NCBI GenBank assembly: GCA_900116485.1
Contig: FPAX01000004.1
Span: 120,206 to 184,205, forward strand
Direction of reading: 5' to 3'
Source: Selenomonas sp. GACV-9
Lineage (GTDB): Bacteria > Bacillota > Negativicutes > Selenomonadales > Selenomonadaceae
DNA: 64,000 bases
The notes below the pieces were generated by a model. It was not told where the DNA came from. It did not search any database and saw nothing but the letters and a program-made list of their open reading frames with translations. A program made the position numbers and the translations under genes. Each line of letters starts with the position of its first letter. Positions within the stretch are counted from its first letter, which is position 1. This document shows positions 1 to 9,293 of this stretch, one piece after another.

Positions 1-2
1 TT

Positions 3-581
3 GATCATATCAATGCCAATTATGCAGAAGATGAGTACATCATTCAGCTGTATTCTGATCATGGTGTACCTATCTATGATGAAAAGAATTATATATTGAG
101 TTCACATCAGACGGGAGCTGCTTTCATGCTGCGAGGTTCGGGGATTCCGGCGTTAGGGATGGTAGATGAATTGACCAGTGCGGTAGATATTTATCCTGTG
201 CTGGCGCATTGTGCAGGTTTTGCTGTGCCAGAATATGTGGATGGCCAATTACCAGCAGCGCTAGGAGGAACGGCCAGGGAGTATACGATCAGCATGTCCA
301 TGTATCCGGGGATTCCCTGGATGATATGTGTACGCACCAAGGATTATGAGTGCCGGGCAGAATCACGCGAAGTATTGGATGAAGATGGTCGCACGGATCT
401 TGCGGATCTGTCGCTGCATATATATCGGCGCAATAGTGAGCAGCCGGTGCAATCTGAGCGACTGGAAGCATATTTCAGGGATATCATCGAGTCATTCAGC
501 CAGGATATCAATAATCATGGCCGGCAGTGGCCAGAGATGCGGGCAAAACGCTGGGAATGGTATGAAAAAGACAAGGCTTGA
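3..581 (+). CDS. Sulfatase / alkaline-phosphatase-superfamily protein, C-terminal part (5' end outside window)
   Basis: The reading frame is open from the first bases of the window, so only the last 192 or so residues are present. An early YSDHG segment matches the metal-binding D-H-G block near the end of sulfatase-type hydrolases and phosphoglycerol transferases. It is followed by a typical FMLRGSGIP / VDIYPVL stretch. No membrane segment or signal is visible in this part. The stop lies 12 bases before the LicCA-like gene, so the two are probably co-transcribed. In this setting it may remove or add phosphate or sulfate groups on the surface polymer. The exact substrate cannot be told. An internal TTG at 96 is not needed as a start. 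Confidence 0.7.
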   Translation, partial: DHINANYAEDEYIIQLYSDHGVPIYDEKNYILSSHQTGAAFMLRGSGIPALGMVDELTSAVDIYPVLAHCAGFAVPEYVDGQLPAALGGTAREYTISMSMYPGIPWMICVRTKDYECRAESREVLDEDGRTDLADLSLHIYRRNSEQPVQSERLEAYFRDIIESFSQDINNHGRQWPEMRAKRWEWYEKDKA

Positions 582-593
582 GAGGACAGGAAA

Positions 594-2270
594 ATGATGA
601 CGGAAAAACAGTTTAATGAATTAATGACAACCTATCGGCAGCAGCAGATCGATGGGATTGTCGATGAAAAGGTCCGGCAACAGCTTGCGCCTTATCGTGT
701 ACAGAATGCAGTCATTATGGCAGCGGGGATGAGCTCACGATTTGCGCCATTGTCCTATGAAAAGCCTAAAGCACTTATACGCGTAAAAGGCGAAATACTC
801 ATAGAGCGTGAAATCCGTCAGCTGCATGAAGCCGGGATACGGGAAATCTATCTGGTAGTCGGTTATATGAAGGAAAAGTTCTTCTATTTGGCCGAGAAAT
901 ATGGTGTTCATATTGTTGTCAATGAGGACTATTATCGCTATAACAATACATCGACTTTGATGCGGGTAGCTGAAAAGCTTGGAAATACCTATATTTGCTC
1001 ATCGGATAATTATTTTACGGAGAACCCCTTTGAAGAGTATGTATATCGGCCTTATTATGCTGCTGTTTATGCAGAGGGACCGACAGATGAATACTGTTTG
1101 CGTGTAGATGAGACTGGACGTATCTGTCAGGTGGATATTGGTGGCGAGAATGCCTGGTATATGCTGGGGCATGTCTATTTTGACCGGACTTTCAGCAGGC
1201 GGTTTGTGGAGATATTGCGACGGGAATATGAGCGGCCGTCAGTAAAAGCAGAGCTGTGGGAGGATCTCTATAAAAATCATATTGATGAGCTGACACTCTA
1301 TATCCGCAAGTACGATGCAGCAATCATTCATGAGTTTGATTCGCTGGATGAATTGCGTCAATTTGATGATCAATATATTTGCAATGCAGATTCGGAGGTG
1401 TTCCGTAATATCTGTCAGGTATTGGCATGTAGGGAGGATGAAATCCATACGATTGTCCCTATAAAATTTGGTATGACGAACTTATCTTTCCGTTTCTGTT
1501 GCCGGGGGGAAACTTATATTTATCGTCACCCTGGCCGTGGAACGTCCTTGTATATCAATCGGAAAAGTGAAGCAGCTTCTATGAAGATTGCCAAGGATTT
1601 GCAGCTGGATAATACGTATATATTTATGGATGCACAGAGTGGCTGGAAAATATCGCGTTACATCGAGCAGGCGCAAACCTTGGATTATCATAATTGGGAA
1701 CAGGTCGAAAAGGCGTTGCAGCTGTTGTCAATTTTGCATGCAAGTGGTAGAACGACAGACTATTCCTTTGATATCTGGCAGGAAATCACACGTTTTCAGC
1801 AGGCACTCAAACAAAAGGGACAGGATGATTTTGCGGACATGCAGGAATTAGCAAAAGCAATCGAGGCGTTGCGGTCAATTTGTGATTTGCAGAAATATAG
1901 AAGTCTTTGTCATGCGGATAGCTATGCGGCTAATTTCCTCTTTGATAGTGAAGGACGGGCGGCTTTGATCGATTGGGAGTATTCTGGCATGGCTGATCCT
2001 GCGGTTGACTTGGGGACCTTCGTTACGTGCTCGGATTATTCCGAGGCAGAAGTAGAAAAGGTTTGGCAGCTGTATCAAGGACGGGAGCTTTTGCCTCAGG
2101 AGCGCCTGCATTATATGGCCTATCTAGCTGTATGTTCCTATTATTGGTTCCTATGGTCGCTCTATCAGGAGGCCAATGGCAAGAGCGTCGATCAATATAT
2201 GTATATCTGGTATCGCAATGCAAAAACATATCAGAAAAGAGCGCTGGCTATATATCAAGAGGAGGGCTGA
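594..2270 (+). CDS. Fused phosphocholine cytidylyltransferase (LicC-like) and choline kinase (LicA-like)
   Basis: A 558-residue protein with two enzymes in one chain. Residues about 38-260 form a nucleotidyltransferase domain with the AAGMSSRFAPLSYEKPKAL signature of LicC-type sugar or choline-phosphate nucleotidyltransferases. Residues about 270-550 form a choline/ethanolamine kinase-like domain with the catalytic block HADSYAANFL and the metal-binding DWEYSG. In LicA/LicC systems these steps turn choline into phosphocholine and then CDP-choline for decorating surface glycans. The order here, nucleotidyltransferase first, puts both activities in one polypeptide. A short region upstream of residue 38 is of unknown role. 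It is followed by a small membrane protein and an NCS1-type transporter, the likely uptake partner. Ethanolamine is an alternative substrate. Confidence 0.85.
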   Translation: MMTEKQFNELMTTYRQQQIDGIVDEKVRQQLAPYRVQNAVIMAAGMSSRFAPLSYEKPKALIRVKGEILIEREIRQLHEAGIREIYLVVGYMKEKFFYLAEKYGVHIVVNEDYYRYNNTSTLMRVAEKLGNTYICSSDNYFTENPFEEYVYRPYYAAVYAEGPTDEYCLRVDETGRICQVDIGGENAWYMLGHVYFDRTFSRRFVEILRREYERPSVKAELWEDLYKNHIDELTLYIRKYDAAIIHEFDSLDELRQFDDQYICNADSEVFRNICQVLACREDEIHTIVPIKFGMTNLSFRFCCRGETYIYRHPGRGTSLYINRKSEAASMKIAKDLQLDNTYIFMDAQSGWKISRYIEQAQTLDYHNWEQVEKALQLLSILHASGRTTDYSFDIWQEITRFQQALKQKGQDDFADMQELAKAIEALRSICDLQKYRSLCHADSYAANFLFDSEGRAALIDWEYSGMADPAVDLGTFVTCSDYSEAEVEKVWQLYQGRELLPQERLHYMAYLAVCSYYWFLWSLYQEANGKSVDQYMYIWYRNAKTYQKRALAIYQEEG

Positions 2271-2273
2271 TAG

Positions 2274-2462
2274 ATGTCTGATGAAAAAGTGATCCAGAAG
2301 ATATTACGCGAAGAAACGGAACGGCGTCTGTCGATCATGTCTGACCCTGCGTACCGGTTCCCCGAGGCACTTCCTGCTATAGATAAAGCTGGAATCTTGC
2401 TAGGGATAGCCGGTTCGCTATTGATGCTGGCAGCTTGTATGATGGGGTGGTTAGGCGAATGA
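2274..2462 (+). CDS. Small single-pass membrane protein next to transporter
   Basis: A 62-residue protein with a charged N-terminal half (residues 1-36) and one hydrophobic helix at about residues 38-59. It starts 3 bases after the LicCA stop, and its stop overlaps the ATG of the following NCS1 transporter (ATGA), so translation is probably coupled. I do not recognise a family. Size, topology and coupling suggest a small accessory subunit of the transporter, like the short helper proteins encoded before some sodium symporters, but this is inference. Confidence 0.6.
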   Translation: MSDEKVIQKILREETERRLSIMSDPAYRFPEALPAIDKAGILLGIAGSLLMLAACMMGWLGE

Positions 2463-3838
2463 ATCAGCAGCATTATATCCAACAGGAAACCGTTACGGGT
2501 GTAGTACCTATTTTGAGGGACGAACGGAAATACTCGTTTGCAGACATATTTCTATCAACCAGTGGTTTTGCCATTGCAACCTGGTGTTATACGCAGGGGG
2601 CATATGTGGCTCAGTTTTTGGGCTTCAAACAGATGCTCATCAATATTTTCTGTGTGAATATCGTTTGGATCCTTATCGAATGTTTGCCAGTATTGTTTGC
2701 CGTGCATTATGGTATCGATCTTTGGATATGGCTACGGGCTGTCCTAGGACAGCGTGGCGTAGCTATCTTGTCCACGACGATCAGTCTGGCAAATTTTGGC
2801 TGGTATGCAGTGGCTGCCGGACTATTTGCCTCATCGATGATTCACTTGGCGGGGCTATTTGGACTGGTATTAGATGTATCAATCTGGAAACCAGTACTGG
2901 GGACACTGTGTGTCGTTTTAGGTACCTATATAGCGCTTGGTGGGCCGGAGATGATTCGCTGGGTCAGCCGGATGATGGTGGCAGCATTGCTACTGGTTGG
3001 TGTTATCGTGGTAGGCTTGTGTCTGACGGCGGTGCCGCTTGAGCAGCTCGTGCAAGTACAGGCTTTGTCGCCGGGGGATGAATCTTTTTTGACACGTTTT
3101 GTGACATCGGCAGAAGGCAATGTAGCTTTTGCTTTTTCCTGGTCGACGCAGGCGTTGGTGCTGCCTAGACTTGCCAAGACAGAACGCAGTGGCTATTGGG
3201 GCACGGCGATATCTTATGGACTCGTGGCGCCGTTCTTTGTTGCTGCTGGTGGTGTTATGGCAATGGCAATGTTTGTGGCAAATGGTACATATGAAAGCGA
3301 TCCGACAACTATCTTGGCAGCACTATGTGGACCTGGTGCTGCACTCCTGAGTTTGCTGTTGGTGGCCTTTGCCAATATCGGTACACAGGGAACAGGCTCA
3401 TATGTCAATTGCATGATTGTGAAGAGCGGATTTCCTACGGCAAGTTATCGTTTATTGGTGCTGGGGGCTATGGTTTATGTCAGCTTGTTGACGATCTGGG
3501 GCGGCGTTGAAGAGAATTTTGGTGCGTTTATTTCTTTGGCAGCCTATATCCAGGGGCCAATCATCGGGATGACCGTAGTGGATTATTTGCTGATCCGCAA
3601 ACGGGAGATATCCTTGCCTGATGCGTATATGCTGCCGGGACATGATGCCTACCGGTATCCGGGTGGTATGAACTGGAAAGGCGTAGGTAGCGTCATCCTG
3701 TCCTTTGCTTTGGCGATGCTGTTTGTCTATAATCCATTTACCGGTGAGATACATGGCGATATTTTTTATTGGACAACGGGGAGTGGTTTTACGGCAATTT
3801 GCGGAGGCTTGTTATACTGGCTGGCAAATAAGCTGTAA
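2459..3838 (+). CDS. NCS1-family cation symporter (nucleobase/quaternary-amine type permease)
   Basis: A 459-residue, highly hydrophobic protein with about twelve predicted membrane helices. The N-terminal block (FADIFLSTSGFAIATW, then YTQGAYVA) and the central FAFSWSTQALVLPRL segment fit the NCS1 cytosine/purine/allantoin/hydantoin permease family. The ATG at 2459 is chosen over the one at 2435 because it gives the ATGA overlap with the small upstream protein and lacks an odd basic extension. Family substrates are usually nucleobases. Placement directly after a choline kinase/cytidylyltransferase fusion suggests choline or another precursor here, which would be an unusual substrate. It acts in the cytoplasmic membrane. 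Confidence 0.75.
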   Translation: MNQQHYIQQETVTGVVPILRDERKYSFADIFLSTSGFAIATWCYTQGAYVAQFLGFKQMLINIFCVNIVWILIECLPVLFAVHYGIDLWIWLRAVLGQRGVAILSTTISLANFGWYAVAAGLFASSMIHLAGLFGLVLDVSIWKPVLGTLCVVLGTYIALGGPEMIRWVSRMMVAALLLVGVIVVGLCLTAVPLEQLVQVQALSPGDESFLTRFVTSAEGNVAFAFSWSTQALVLPRLAKTERSGYWGTAISYGLVAPFFVAAGGVMAMAMFVANGTYESDPTTILAALCGPGAALLSLLLVAFANIGTQGTGSYVNCMIVKSGFPTASYRLLVLGAMVYVSLLTIWGGVEENFGAFISLAAYIQGPIIGMTVVDYLLIRKREISLPDAYMLPGHDAYRYPGGMNWKGVGSVILSFALAMLFVYNPFTGEIHGDIFYWTTGSGFTAICGGLLYWLANKL

Positions 3839-3942
3839 AATAGTCTTTTGACTGATAAATAAAGGGAAGAATGGTTTGGATGTAGAATTTATTCTAAGTA
3901 GAAAATCAGGACGGAGAGGTAAGGTTTGAGGGGCATGTTATT

Positions 3943-6471
3943 ATGATGGATCGCAGTACACAGCAAAAACTGATAAAGAATCTGATTAGCCTGAAAGAGG
4001 TATTTCAGCAGATTGAATGGACGGATGCGGTACAGCGTTTAGCTGTACAAGAAATACTACAGGCATTTGATGAACAGTGCAGGACAAATTTCTCTGCTAG
4101 CAGATATGCAGACTATCATGATACGGTCTCCGGATTGATCCATACCATTGACCGGACAGATTGGCAGACAATAAGTGCTGAGGAAAACAAAGAGTGTTGC
4201 CAGCTATGTCAGGATATTGTTTTTTATCTGGTAAAAATCCTGCGGGATGAACGGGAAATCAAAAAGGATATCGTTTTCTTGCCGTATAAGGCCTCGATGT
4301 GGGATAGCCTGGAAAGCGTATGGAGAGCGGCCAAAGAGGATGCGGAACACTGTAATACCTATGTCATCCCCATTCCTTATGCAGATCGTAATCCCGATAG
4401 AACCGTGGCGGCATGGCATTGCGAGGCGGACAAGTTTCCCGCAGATGTTCCAGTACTGGACTGGCATGATTATCCGTTGGAAAAGTTGAAGGCATGGTGT
4501 CCGGATGCCATATTCATCCATAATCCGTATGATGACTATAATGCCGTTACCTCAGTGGATGGACAGTATTATTCGCGCAATTTGAAAGAGGCAACGAAAC
4601 ATCTATACTATATTCCCTACTATAGTACGTCAGGCGGGATGGCTGAGAGTCAGGCGATGTGTCCAGCCTATGAGAATGTAGAGGCTATATTCGTCCAGGC
4701 GGAGCGGCTGAGAGGCTTTTTTGATCCCTCGGTCAGGGATAAGGTGAAACCATTGGGATCGCCCAAGTTTGACAAGGTCATCACGCTCTGCCAAAATCCG
4801 CCTGAGCCACCAGTTGGGTGGAAGGAGAAAATAAGGGGACGTAAGGTTTATTTTTACAATACCAGTCTCAATGGGATGCTGGCAGATGTTGAGGCCTTCT
4901 TAAAGAAGATGATGTATGTATTCAAGACGTTTGAAGGTCGCGATGATGCATGCATTCTTTGGCGTCCGCATCCATTGATGATGGCTACGCTGAAATCAAT
5001 CCGTGCGGATGCGGTAGCTAGGTATGAGGCAGTAAAAGACTATTTCCTGTCGCATGATATCGGCATCTATGATGATACGCCGATGATTGAGACGGCGATT
5101 GCCTGGTCAGATGTCTATATCGGTGATACAGGAACCAGTGTTACGTCATTGTTTGGCGTGGCTGGCAAGCCAATCTTTGCTCTGGATAACCAGATTCATC
5201 AGCTGCCTGAGGCAAATGATTGGCTGGGTAAAGCATTCAATGCATTTGCTTCAATGGATGAGGATTGGATCATTACTTGGAATAATTGTCTGTTCCATTC
5301 GCCAAATCATGACCATCACTATGAATTTTATTGCCGCTTGTCGGAAGACCAGGATGGTGGGTACTATCAATTGGTTCATCCGGTGGGCAACAAGCTATAT
5401 ATATGTCCCGTGAGCACCAATGAAGTATTGGTGGTGCAAGATAAGAAAATCATCAAGCGGATAAAACTGCGTGATGACGAAAGCCATAGTGGACTTTTTT
5501 CAGGTTCGTGTTTTTTGCAGGATAAGATATTTCTTATCCCACTAAAGTATCCGGCTATCGTATGTCTGGATACGCGGGATGATTCTGTTGCATATATTGA
5601 AGGAACCAAGGGAGTAACTTCGGTTATGCTAAATGGGGATTGGTTTGTGGGCGGAAGCTGCGTATGGCAGGACAAGCTGGTGGTGTCGGCTGTAAGCAGT
5701 GCACAGCAAATTATCATCACACCTGAACCGCTATCAGTGGAAACGGTTGATTTATCACCGGGACGTGTCAGTGGCTTTTCCGCATTGATTCCCGAAGATG
5801 ATAAAATCTGGATGTTGCCTGTTCGCGGGCAAGAGGTATGGTGCTGGAATCCGCTAGAGGGAACTGTGCAGAAGTATGAAGGATTTCCAGAAGGGTTTAC
5901 CTGCTATCATCCTGGGATACATTATGAATGTGATTTACTGCCACTAGCATCGGCGGCGTTTTCATCAGATACTGTTTTTATTGTGCCTGGGTGGGGAAAT
6001 ATGTTTTTGCAGATCGATAAGGCAAACGGGAAGATTTCGGAATGGAAAAATACTTTCCGTCCCAGTCCGGAGGCGGCGAATGGCTATTTATATACCTGGG
6101 GAATAGGCTGCTTCCTTTGGCAGGGGTGGGATCAAATAACCAAGAGCTTGCCGAAGTTTATGTATGCTCCGACTAGAACGTTGTACCAGGTCGATTGGCA
6201 GCAAGAAAATTGGGAGGAAATTCCCATTTATTTTGATGATGGCAGTAAGGAATGTATGGCAATAGGCTTTGACCGGATGTCAAAGTGGTTTTTATATGGT
6301 TGTAGAGAAAATGCATTCAATTCGCTTAGGGATTTGCTGAATGGCAATATCCATGGCAAGGTATTTGATAAAGAAAAGCAACTTATGGCTTATGCAGATA
6401 TCGCGGTAAATAATGATGGGACTGCTGGTGAGAAAATCTATTCCTATGTAAGACAGCAGATGGAAAGCTAA
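3943..6471 (+). CDS. CDP-glycerol glycerophosphotransferase-like protein with C-terminal propeller-like domain
   Basis: An 842-residue protein. Residues about 105-440 resemble the GT-B fold of TagB/TagF CDP-glycerol glycerophosphotransferases. They include the IPYYSTSGG stretch where the family has its catalytic His region, the WRPHPLM block, and the donor-binding VYIGDTGTSVTSLFG block. The remaining 400 residues contain repeating short strands with W/G/D patterns (FVGGSCVWQDKLVVSAV, KIWMLPVRGQEVWCWNP) typical of a beta-propeller. An N-terminal helical region of 100 residues precedes both. A GAGGGG ribosome-binding site lies 9 bases before the ATG. Probably it transfers a polyol phosphate to a surface glycan, with the propeller binding the glycan. 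The propeller call is by eye only. Confidence 0.7.
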   Translation: MMDRSTQQKLIKNLISLKEVFQQIEWTDAVQRLAVQEILQAFDEQCRTNFSASRYADYHDTVSGLIHTIDRTDWQTISAEENKECCQLCQDIVFYLVKILRDEREIKKDIVFLPYKASMWDSLESVWRAAKEDAEHCNTYVIPIPYADRNPDRTVAAWHCEADKFPADVPVLDWHDYPLEKLKAWCPDAIFIHNPYDDYNAVTSVDGQYYSRNLKEATKHLYYIPYYSTSGGMAESQAMCPAYENVEAIFVQAERLRGFFDPSVRDKVKPLGSPKFDKVITLCQNPPEPPVGWKEKIRGRKVYFYNTSLNGMLADVEAFLKKMMYVFKTFEGRDDACILWRPHPLMMATLKSIRADAVARYEAVKDYFLSHDIGIYDDTPMIETAIAWSDVYIGDTGTSVTSLFGVAGKPIFALDNQIHQLPEANDWLGKAFNAFASMDEDWIITWNNCLFHSPNHDHHYEFYCRLSEDQDGGYYQLVHPVGNKLYICPVSTNEVLVVQDKKIIKRIKLRDDESHSGLFSGSCFLQDKIFLIPLKYPAIVCLDTRDDSVAYIEGTKGVTSVMLNGDWFVGGSCVWQDKLVVSAVSSAQQIIITPEPLSVETVDLSPGRVSGFSALIPEDDKIWMLPVRGQEVWCWNPLEGTVQKYEGFPEGFTCYHPGIHYECDLLPLASAAFSSDTVFIVPGWGNMFLQIDKANGKISEWKNTFRPSPEAANGYLYTWGIGCFLWQGWDQITKSLPKFMYAPTRTLYQVDWQQENWEEIPIYFDDGSKECMAIGFDRMSKWFLYGCRENAFNSLRDLLNGNIHGKVFDKEKQLMAYADIAVNNDGTAGEKIYSYVRQQMES

Positions 6472-6495
6472 AAGAGAAAGAAGAGAGATGATACT

Positions 6496-7866
6496 ATGGT
6501 CAAGGTAATCACATATGGCACGTTTGATTTATTCCATGAAGGCCATTACCGGCTGCTCAAACGTGCTAAGGCTTTGGGCGACTATCTGATTGTCGGTGTC
6601 ACTACGGAGAGTTTTGATGAGGCAAGGGGAAAACTCAACGTGGTCGATTCCCTGATGACGCGCATCGAAAACGTCAAGAAAAGCGGCTTTGCCGATGAAG
6701 TCATCGTGGAGGACCATATCGGCCAGAAGGTTGAAGATATCCAAAAATATGGCGCGGATATCTTTGTGTTGGGATCGGATTGGACAGGGAAGTTCGACTA
6801 TCTAAAGGACTTTTGTGAAGTCCGTTATCTTGAGCGTACCAAGGGTATATCGAGCACGATGAAGCGCACCCATAATCATAAAATCATTCGCATGGGGCTT
6901 ATCGGCAGCGGCCGCATTGCGCGGCGCTTCGTGCCAGAGGCCAAATATGTCAGCGGCATGGAGCTCACGGGGGTATTCAACCCGCATATCGAGAGTGCTA
7001 AACGCTTCGCTGAAGAGATGGAGTGCGAGTTCTATACGGCCGATGAAGAGGAATTCTATGAGCATGTAGATGCCGTGGATATCTGTGTGCCACACCAATT
7101 TCATTACACCTATGCAAAAAACGCGCTGGAGCATGGCAAGCATGTGCTTTGTGAAAAGCCGATGACCCTGAAAAAGGCCGAGGCAGAGGAGCTGTTTGCG
7201 CTGGCAGAGGAGCGTGGCCTGGTGCTCATGGAGGCAATCAAGACCGCCTATACGCCAGGGTTCATCCGCCTGCTGTCAATGGTACAGAGCGGTATCATCG
7301 GTGAAATCCGCGATGTGGAGTCGTGTTTTACCCGCATCTTCCCGAAGGATTCAATGCGTGAGCTCACTAATGCTGAGCATGGCGGCAGCTTTACTGAGTA
7401 TGGAAGCTATAATCTGCTGCCCATAATCAAACTGCTGGGCAAGGAATACCAAGATGTGCGCTTTGAATGCTTCAAGGCTGCCAATGGTGTCGATCTCTAT
7501 ACCAAGGCTTATTTTCGCTATCCGCACAGCATGGCCACGGCAAAAACGGGGCTGAAGGTGAAATCAGACGGTCACCTGCTGATCTCGGGTACGCGAGGCT
7601 ATATCTTTGTGCCTGCGCCGTGGTGGAAGACGACGGAATTTGAGATCTGCTATGAGGATTTCACTCAAAACGAAAAGGTCTACACGAAATACTTGGGCGA
7701 TGGCCTGCGCTATGAGCTCAGTGACTTCGTCTCAGCCATCAACGGCAATCCGCGTGGTGGGTTCAAGCTCACGCGCAATGAATCGATTGCTTTTGCCGAC
7801 ATCATGGAGAAATTCCTGGCCTGGCGCAAGGCTACACCTATCGAAGAAGGGACGGTTATCGTATGA
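6496..7866 (+). CDS. Fusion of TagD-like glycerol-3-phosphate cytidylyltransferase and Gfo/Idh/MocA oxidoreductase
   Basis: Residues 1-128 are a small cytidylyltransferase of the TagD type: YGTFDLFHEGHYRLLKRAK with the HxGH-like site, DYLIVGV, and the late RTKGISST block. They should make CDP-glycerol or a similar CDP-alditol from CTP. Residues about 132-456 are an NAD(P)-dependent Gfo/Idh/MocA oxidoreductase with the Rossmann loop GLIGSGRIARR and the catalytic CEKPM motif. Gene order places it between a phosphotransferase and a glycerophosphodiesterase. A dehydrogenase joined to the activating enzyme suggests that one protein makes the alditol phosphate by reduction and then activates it. 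That pairing is inferred. The downstream gene overlaps by 4 bases. Confidence 0.85.
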   Translation: MVKVITYGTFDLFHEGHYRLLKRAKALGDYLIVGVTTESFDEARGKLNVVDSLMTRIENVKKSGFADEVIVEDHIGQKVEDIQKYGADIFVLGSDWTGKFDYLKDFCEVRYLERTKGISSTMKRTHNHKIIRMGLIGSGRIARRFVPEAKYVSGMELTGVFNPHIESAKRFAEEMECEFYTADEEEFYEHVDAVDICVPHQFHYTYAKNALEHGKHVLCEKPMTLKKAEAEELFALAEERGLVLMEAIKTAYTPGFIRLLSMVQSGIIGEIRDVESCFTRIFPKDSMRELTNAEHGGSFTEYGSYNLLPIIKLLGKEYQDVRFECFKAANGVDLYTKAYFRYPHSMATAKTGLKVKSDGHLLISGTRGYIFVPAPWWKTTEFEICYEDFTQNEKVYTKYLGDGLRYELSDFVSAINGNPRGGFKLTRNESIAFADIMEKFLAWRKATPIEEGTVIV

Positions 7867-8594
7867 AATTCTGGGCACACCGCGGCTGCAGCCAGCGCTA
7901 TCCGGAAAACACGCTGACCGCTTTTGAAAGGGCCGCCGAACTTCATAAACATGGACTGACGGGCATCGAACTCGATGTCCAGCTGACAAAAGATCAGCAG
8001 ATGGTCATATGCCATGATGAACGCGTCGACCGTACAACCGATGGTATCGGCAATATCCGTGACTTTACCCTGCAGGAACTATCCTATCTGCATATCGCCA
8101 CGGGAACAGCAAAGGCAGAGCATATCCCTACAGCTGAGGAAGTGTTCGACCTCCTCACGCCGTATATCCAGGCAGGACTGCAGGTAAACATCGAGATAAA
8201 GAACAATGTCTATCACTATCCAGGCATCGAGGAAAAAATCGTCGAATTTATCCAGAAACGTGGGATTGAGGAGAACATTGTCTATTCGAGTTTCTATACG
8301 AAAACCTTGGAAATCGTACAAAAGCTCTCACCAAATGCCAAGCTAGGAGTACTGGATCTCAACGCTTCGGACTGTCTGTTCAAGCAGAAAAACTTCCCTG
8401 GCGCCGCCATCCATCCCTTCTGGCGGGCTATGGATCGGATACGCGAAGAATTGACCGGTCAAACCGTCCGTGCCTGGTTTACGGGCCATCTCTATCCCGA
8501 AAAGCCGACAGGAACGAAACTTGATTTGTCAAAGCTGGAAGATCAAGGCATAACAGATATCTTCATTAACGAACCAGAGGTGTATATACTGTAA
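7863..8594 (+). CDS. Glycerophosphodiester phosphodiesterase family protein
   Basis: A 243-residue cytoplasmic-looking protein with the GDPD family blocks in order: AHRGCSQRYPENTLTAF (catalytic His-Arg), GIELDVQLTKD (metal-binding Glu-Asp), HDERVDRTTDG and VNIEIK. Length is normal for the family. No signal peptide is present. It overlaps the TagD-oxidoreductase fusion by ATGA, so it is translationally coupled to CDP-alditol synthesis. It probably hydrolyses glycerophosphodiesters to glycerol-3-phosphate, either feeding the upstream cytidylyltransferase or recycling polymer pieces. A hairpin terminator follows 36 bases after the stop. Confidence 0.88.
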   Translation: MKFWAHRGCSQRYPENTLTAFERAAELHKHGLTGIELDVQLTKDQQMVICHDERVDRTTDGIGNIRDFTLQELSYLHIATGTAKAEHIPTAEEVFDLLTPYIQAGLQVNIEIKNNVYHYPGIEEKIVEFIQKRGIEENIVYSSFYTKTLEIVQKLSPNAKLGVLDLNASDCLFKQKNFPGAAIHPFWRAMDRIREELTGQTVRAWFTGHLYPEKPTGTKLDLSKLEDQGITDIFINEPEVYIL

Positions 8595-8630
8595 ACTTTG
8601 AAGTCGGTATTTATTGTCATTGGTGTATAA

Positions 8631-8668
8631 AAAGGCTCAGTTGCAGATAAGATGCAACCGAGCCTTTT
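8631..8668 (+). terminator. Intrinsic terminator after GDPD gene
   Basis: AAAGGCTC and GAGCCTTTT, extended by GTTGCA/TGCAAC across one mismatch, enclose a short loop and are followed by a T-rich run. It ends the 0.6-8.6 kb transcription unit. Confidence 0.8.
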
Positions 8669-8674
8669 CTTGTC

Positions 8675-9293
8675 ATGCAGAAAAGAAGGAGAAAAAGGCT
8701 GGAAGTCGAATATAAATATTATATTGTAGGAAGAAGGATTTTGAAGCTATCGAAAGAGGACAGATATATACGTCGTCGCTTGCGGCAGGGCAGGAAACAG
8801 GCTAGAGAATTTTACTATTGCCGCAAGTATCCCATAAATCCCAAGAAGATAGTCTTTACCACTATCGAGGGGACGACGGGCTTTTCCTGCAATCCAAAGT
8901 ATATTGCTTTAGAACTCTTGAAGCGTCGGCAGGATTTAGACCTTGTCTGGCTTGTGGATGATATGATAAAAGAATTTCCTGCTGGCATTCGCAAGGTAAA
9001 GAATACACTCAAGAATCGTGCCTATGAGCTTTCAACGGCAGCAGTCTGGGTGGATAATAGCCGCAAACAGCTCGAATGCCGGAAAAGGCCAGGGCAGTTC
9101 TATTTGCAAACCTGGCATGCAAGCATTGCCATAAAGCCGATAGGCCTTGAGCGTGGGGCTTCGTTCTCGAAGATTGCCCGAATGGTAACGGAACATGATT
9201 TACGCATGATTTGTTAACATCTCAGTGTGGCTAGAGGAGCATGTTGCGCACGGGATGTTTTATCATGAGAATAGGATATGTACTACAAAGTGA
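8675..9293 (+). pseudogene. Truncated CDP-glycerol glycerophosphotransferase remnant
   Basis: The intact frame (8675-9217, 180 residues) matches the N-terminal half of the complete transferase encoded at 9715. Shared blocks are GFSCNPKYI, LVWLVDD, KNTLKNRAYELST, LQTWHASIAIKPIG with the catalytic His, and FSKIARMV. It stops where the other protein goes on to its SSDWTTEAF block. After 9211 another frame continues with VWLEEHVAHGMFY, which lines up with that block, until a TGA at 9291. The gene is therefore frameshifted, and the whole donor-binding half is missing. No good ribosome-binding site precedes the ATG, which sits directly behind the terminator. Probably non-functional, replaced by the downstream paralogue. 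Confidence 0.75.

Noticed and set aside
3882..3895. TAGAAT-TT-ATTCTA near-palindrome before the 842-residue protein
   Set aside because: Too short, and common in A+T-rich DNA.
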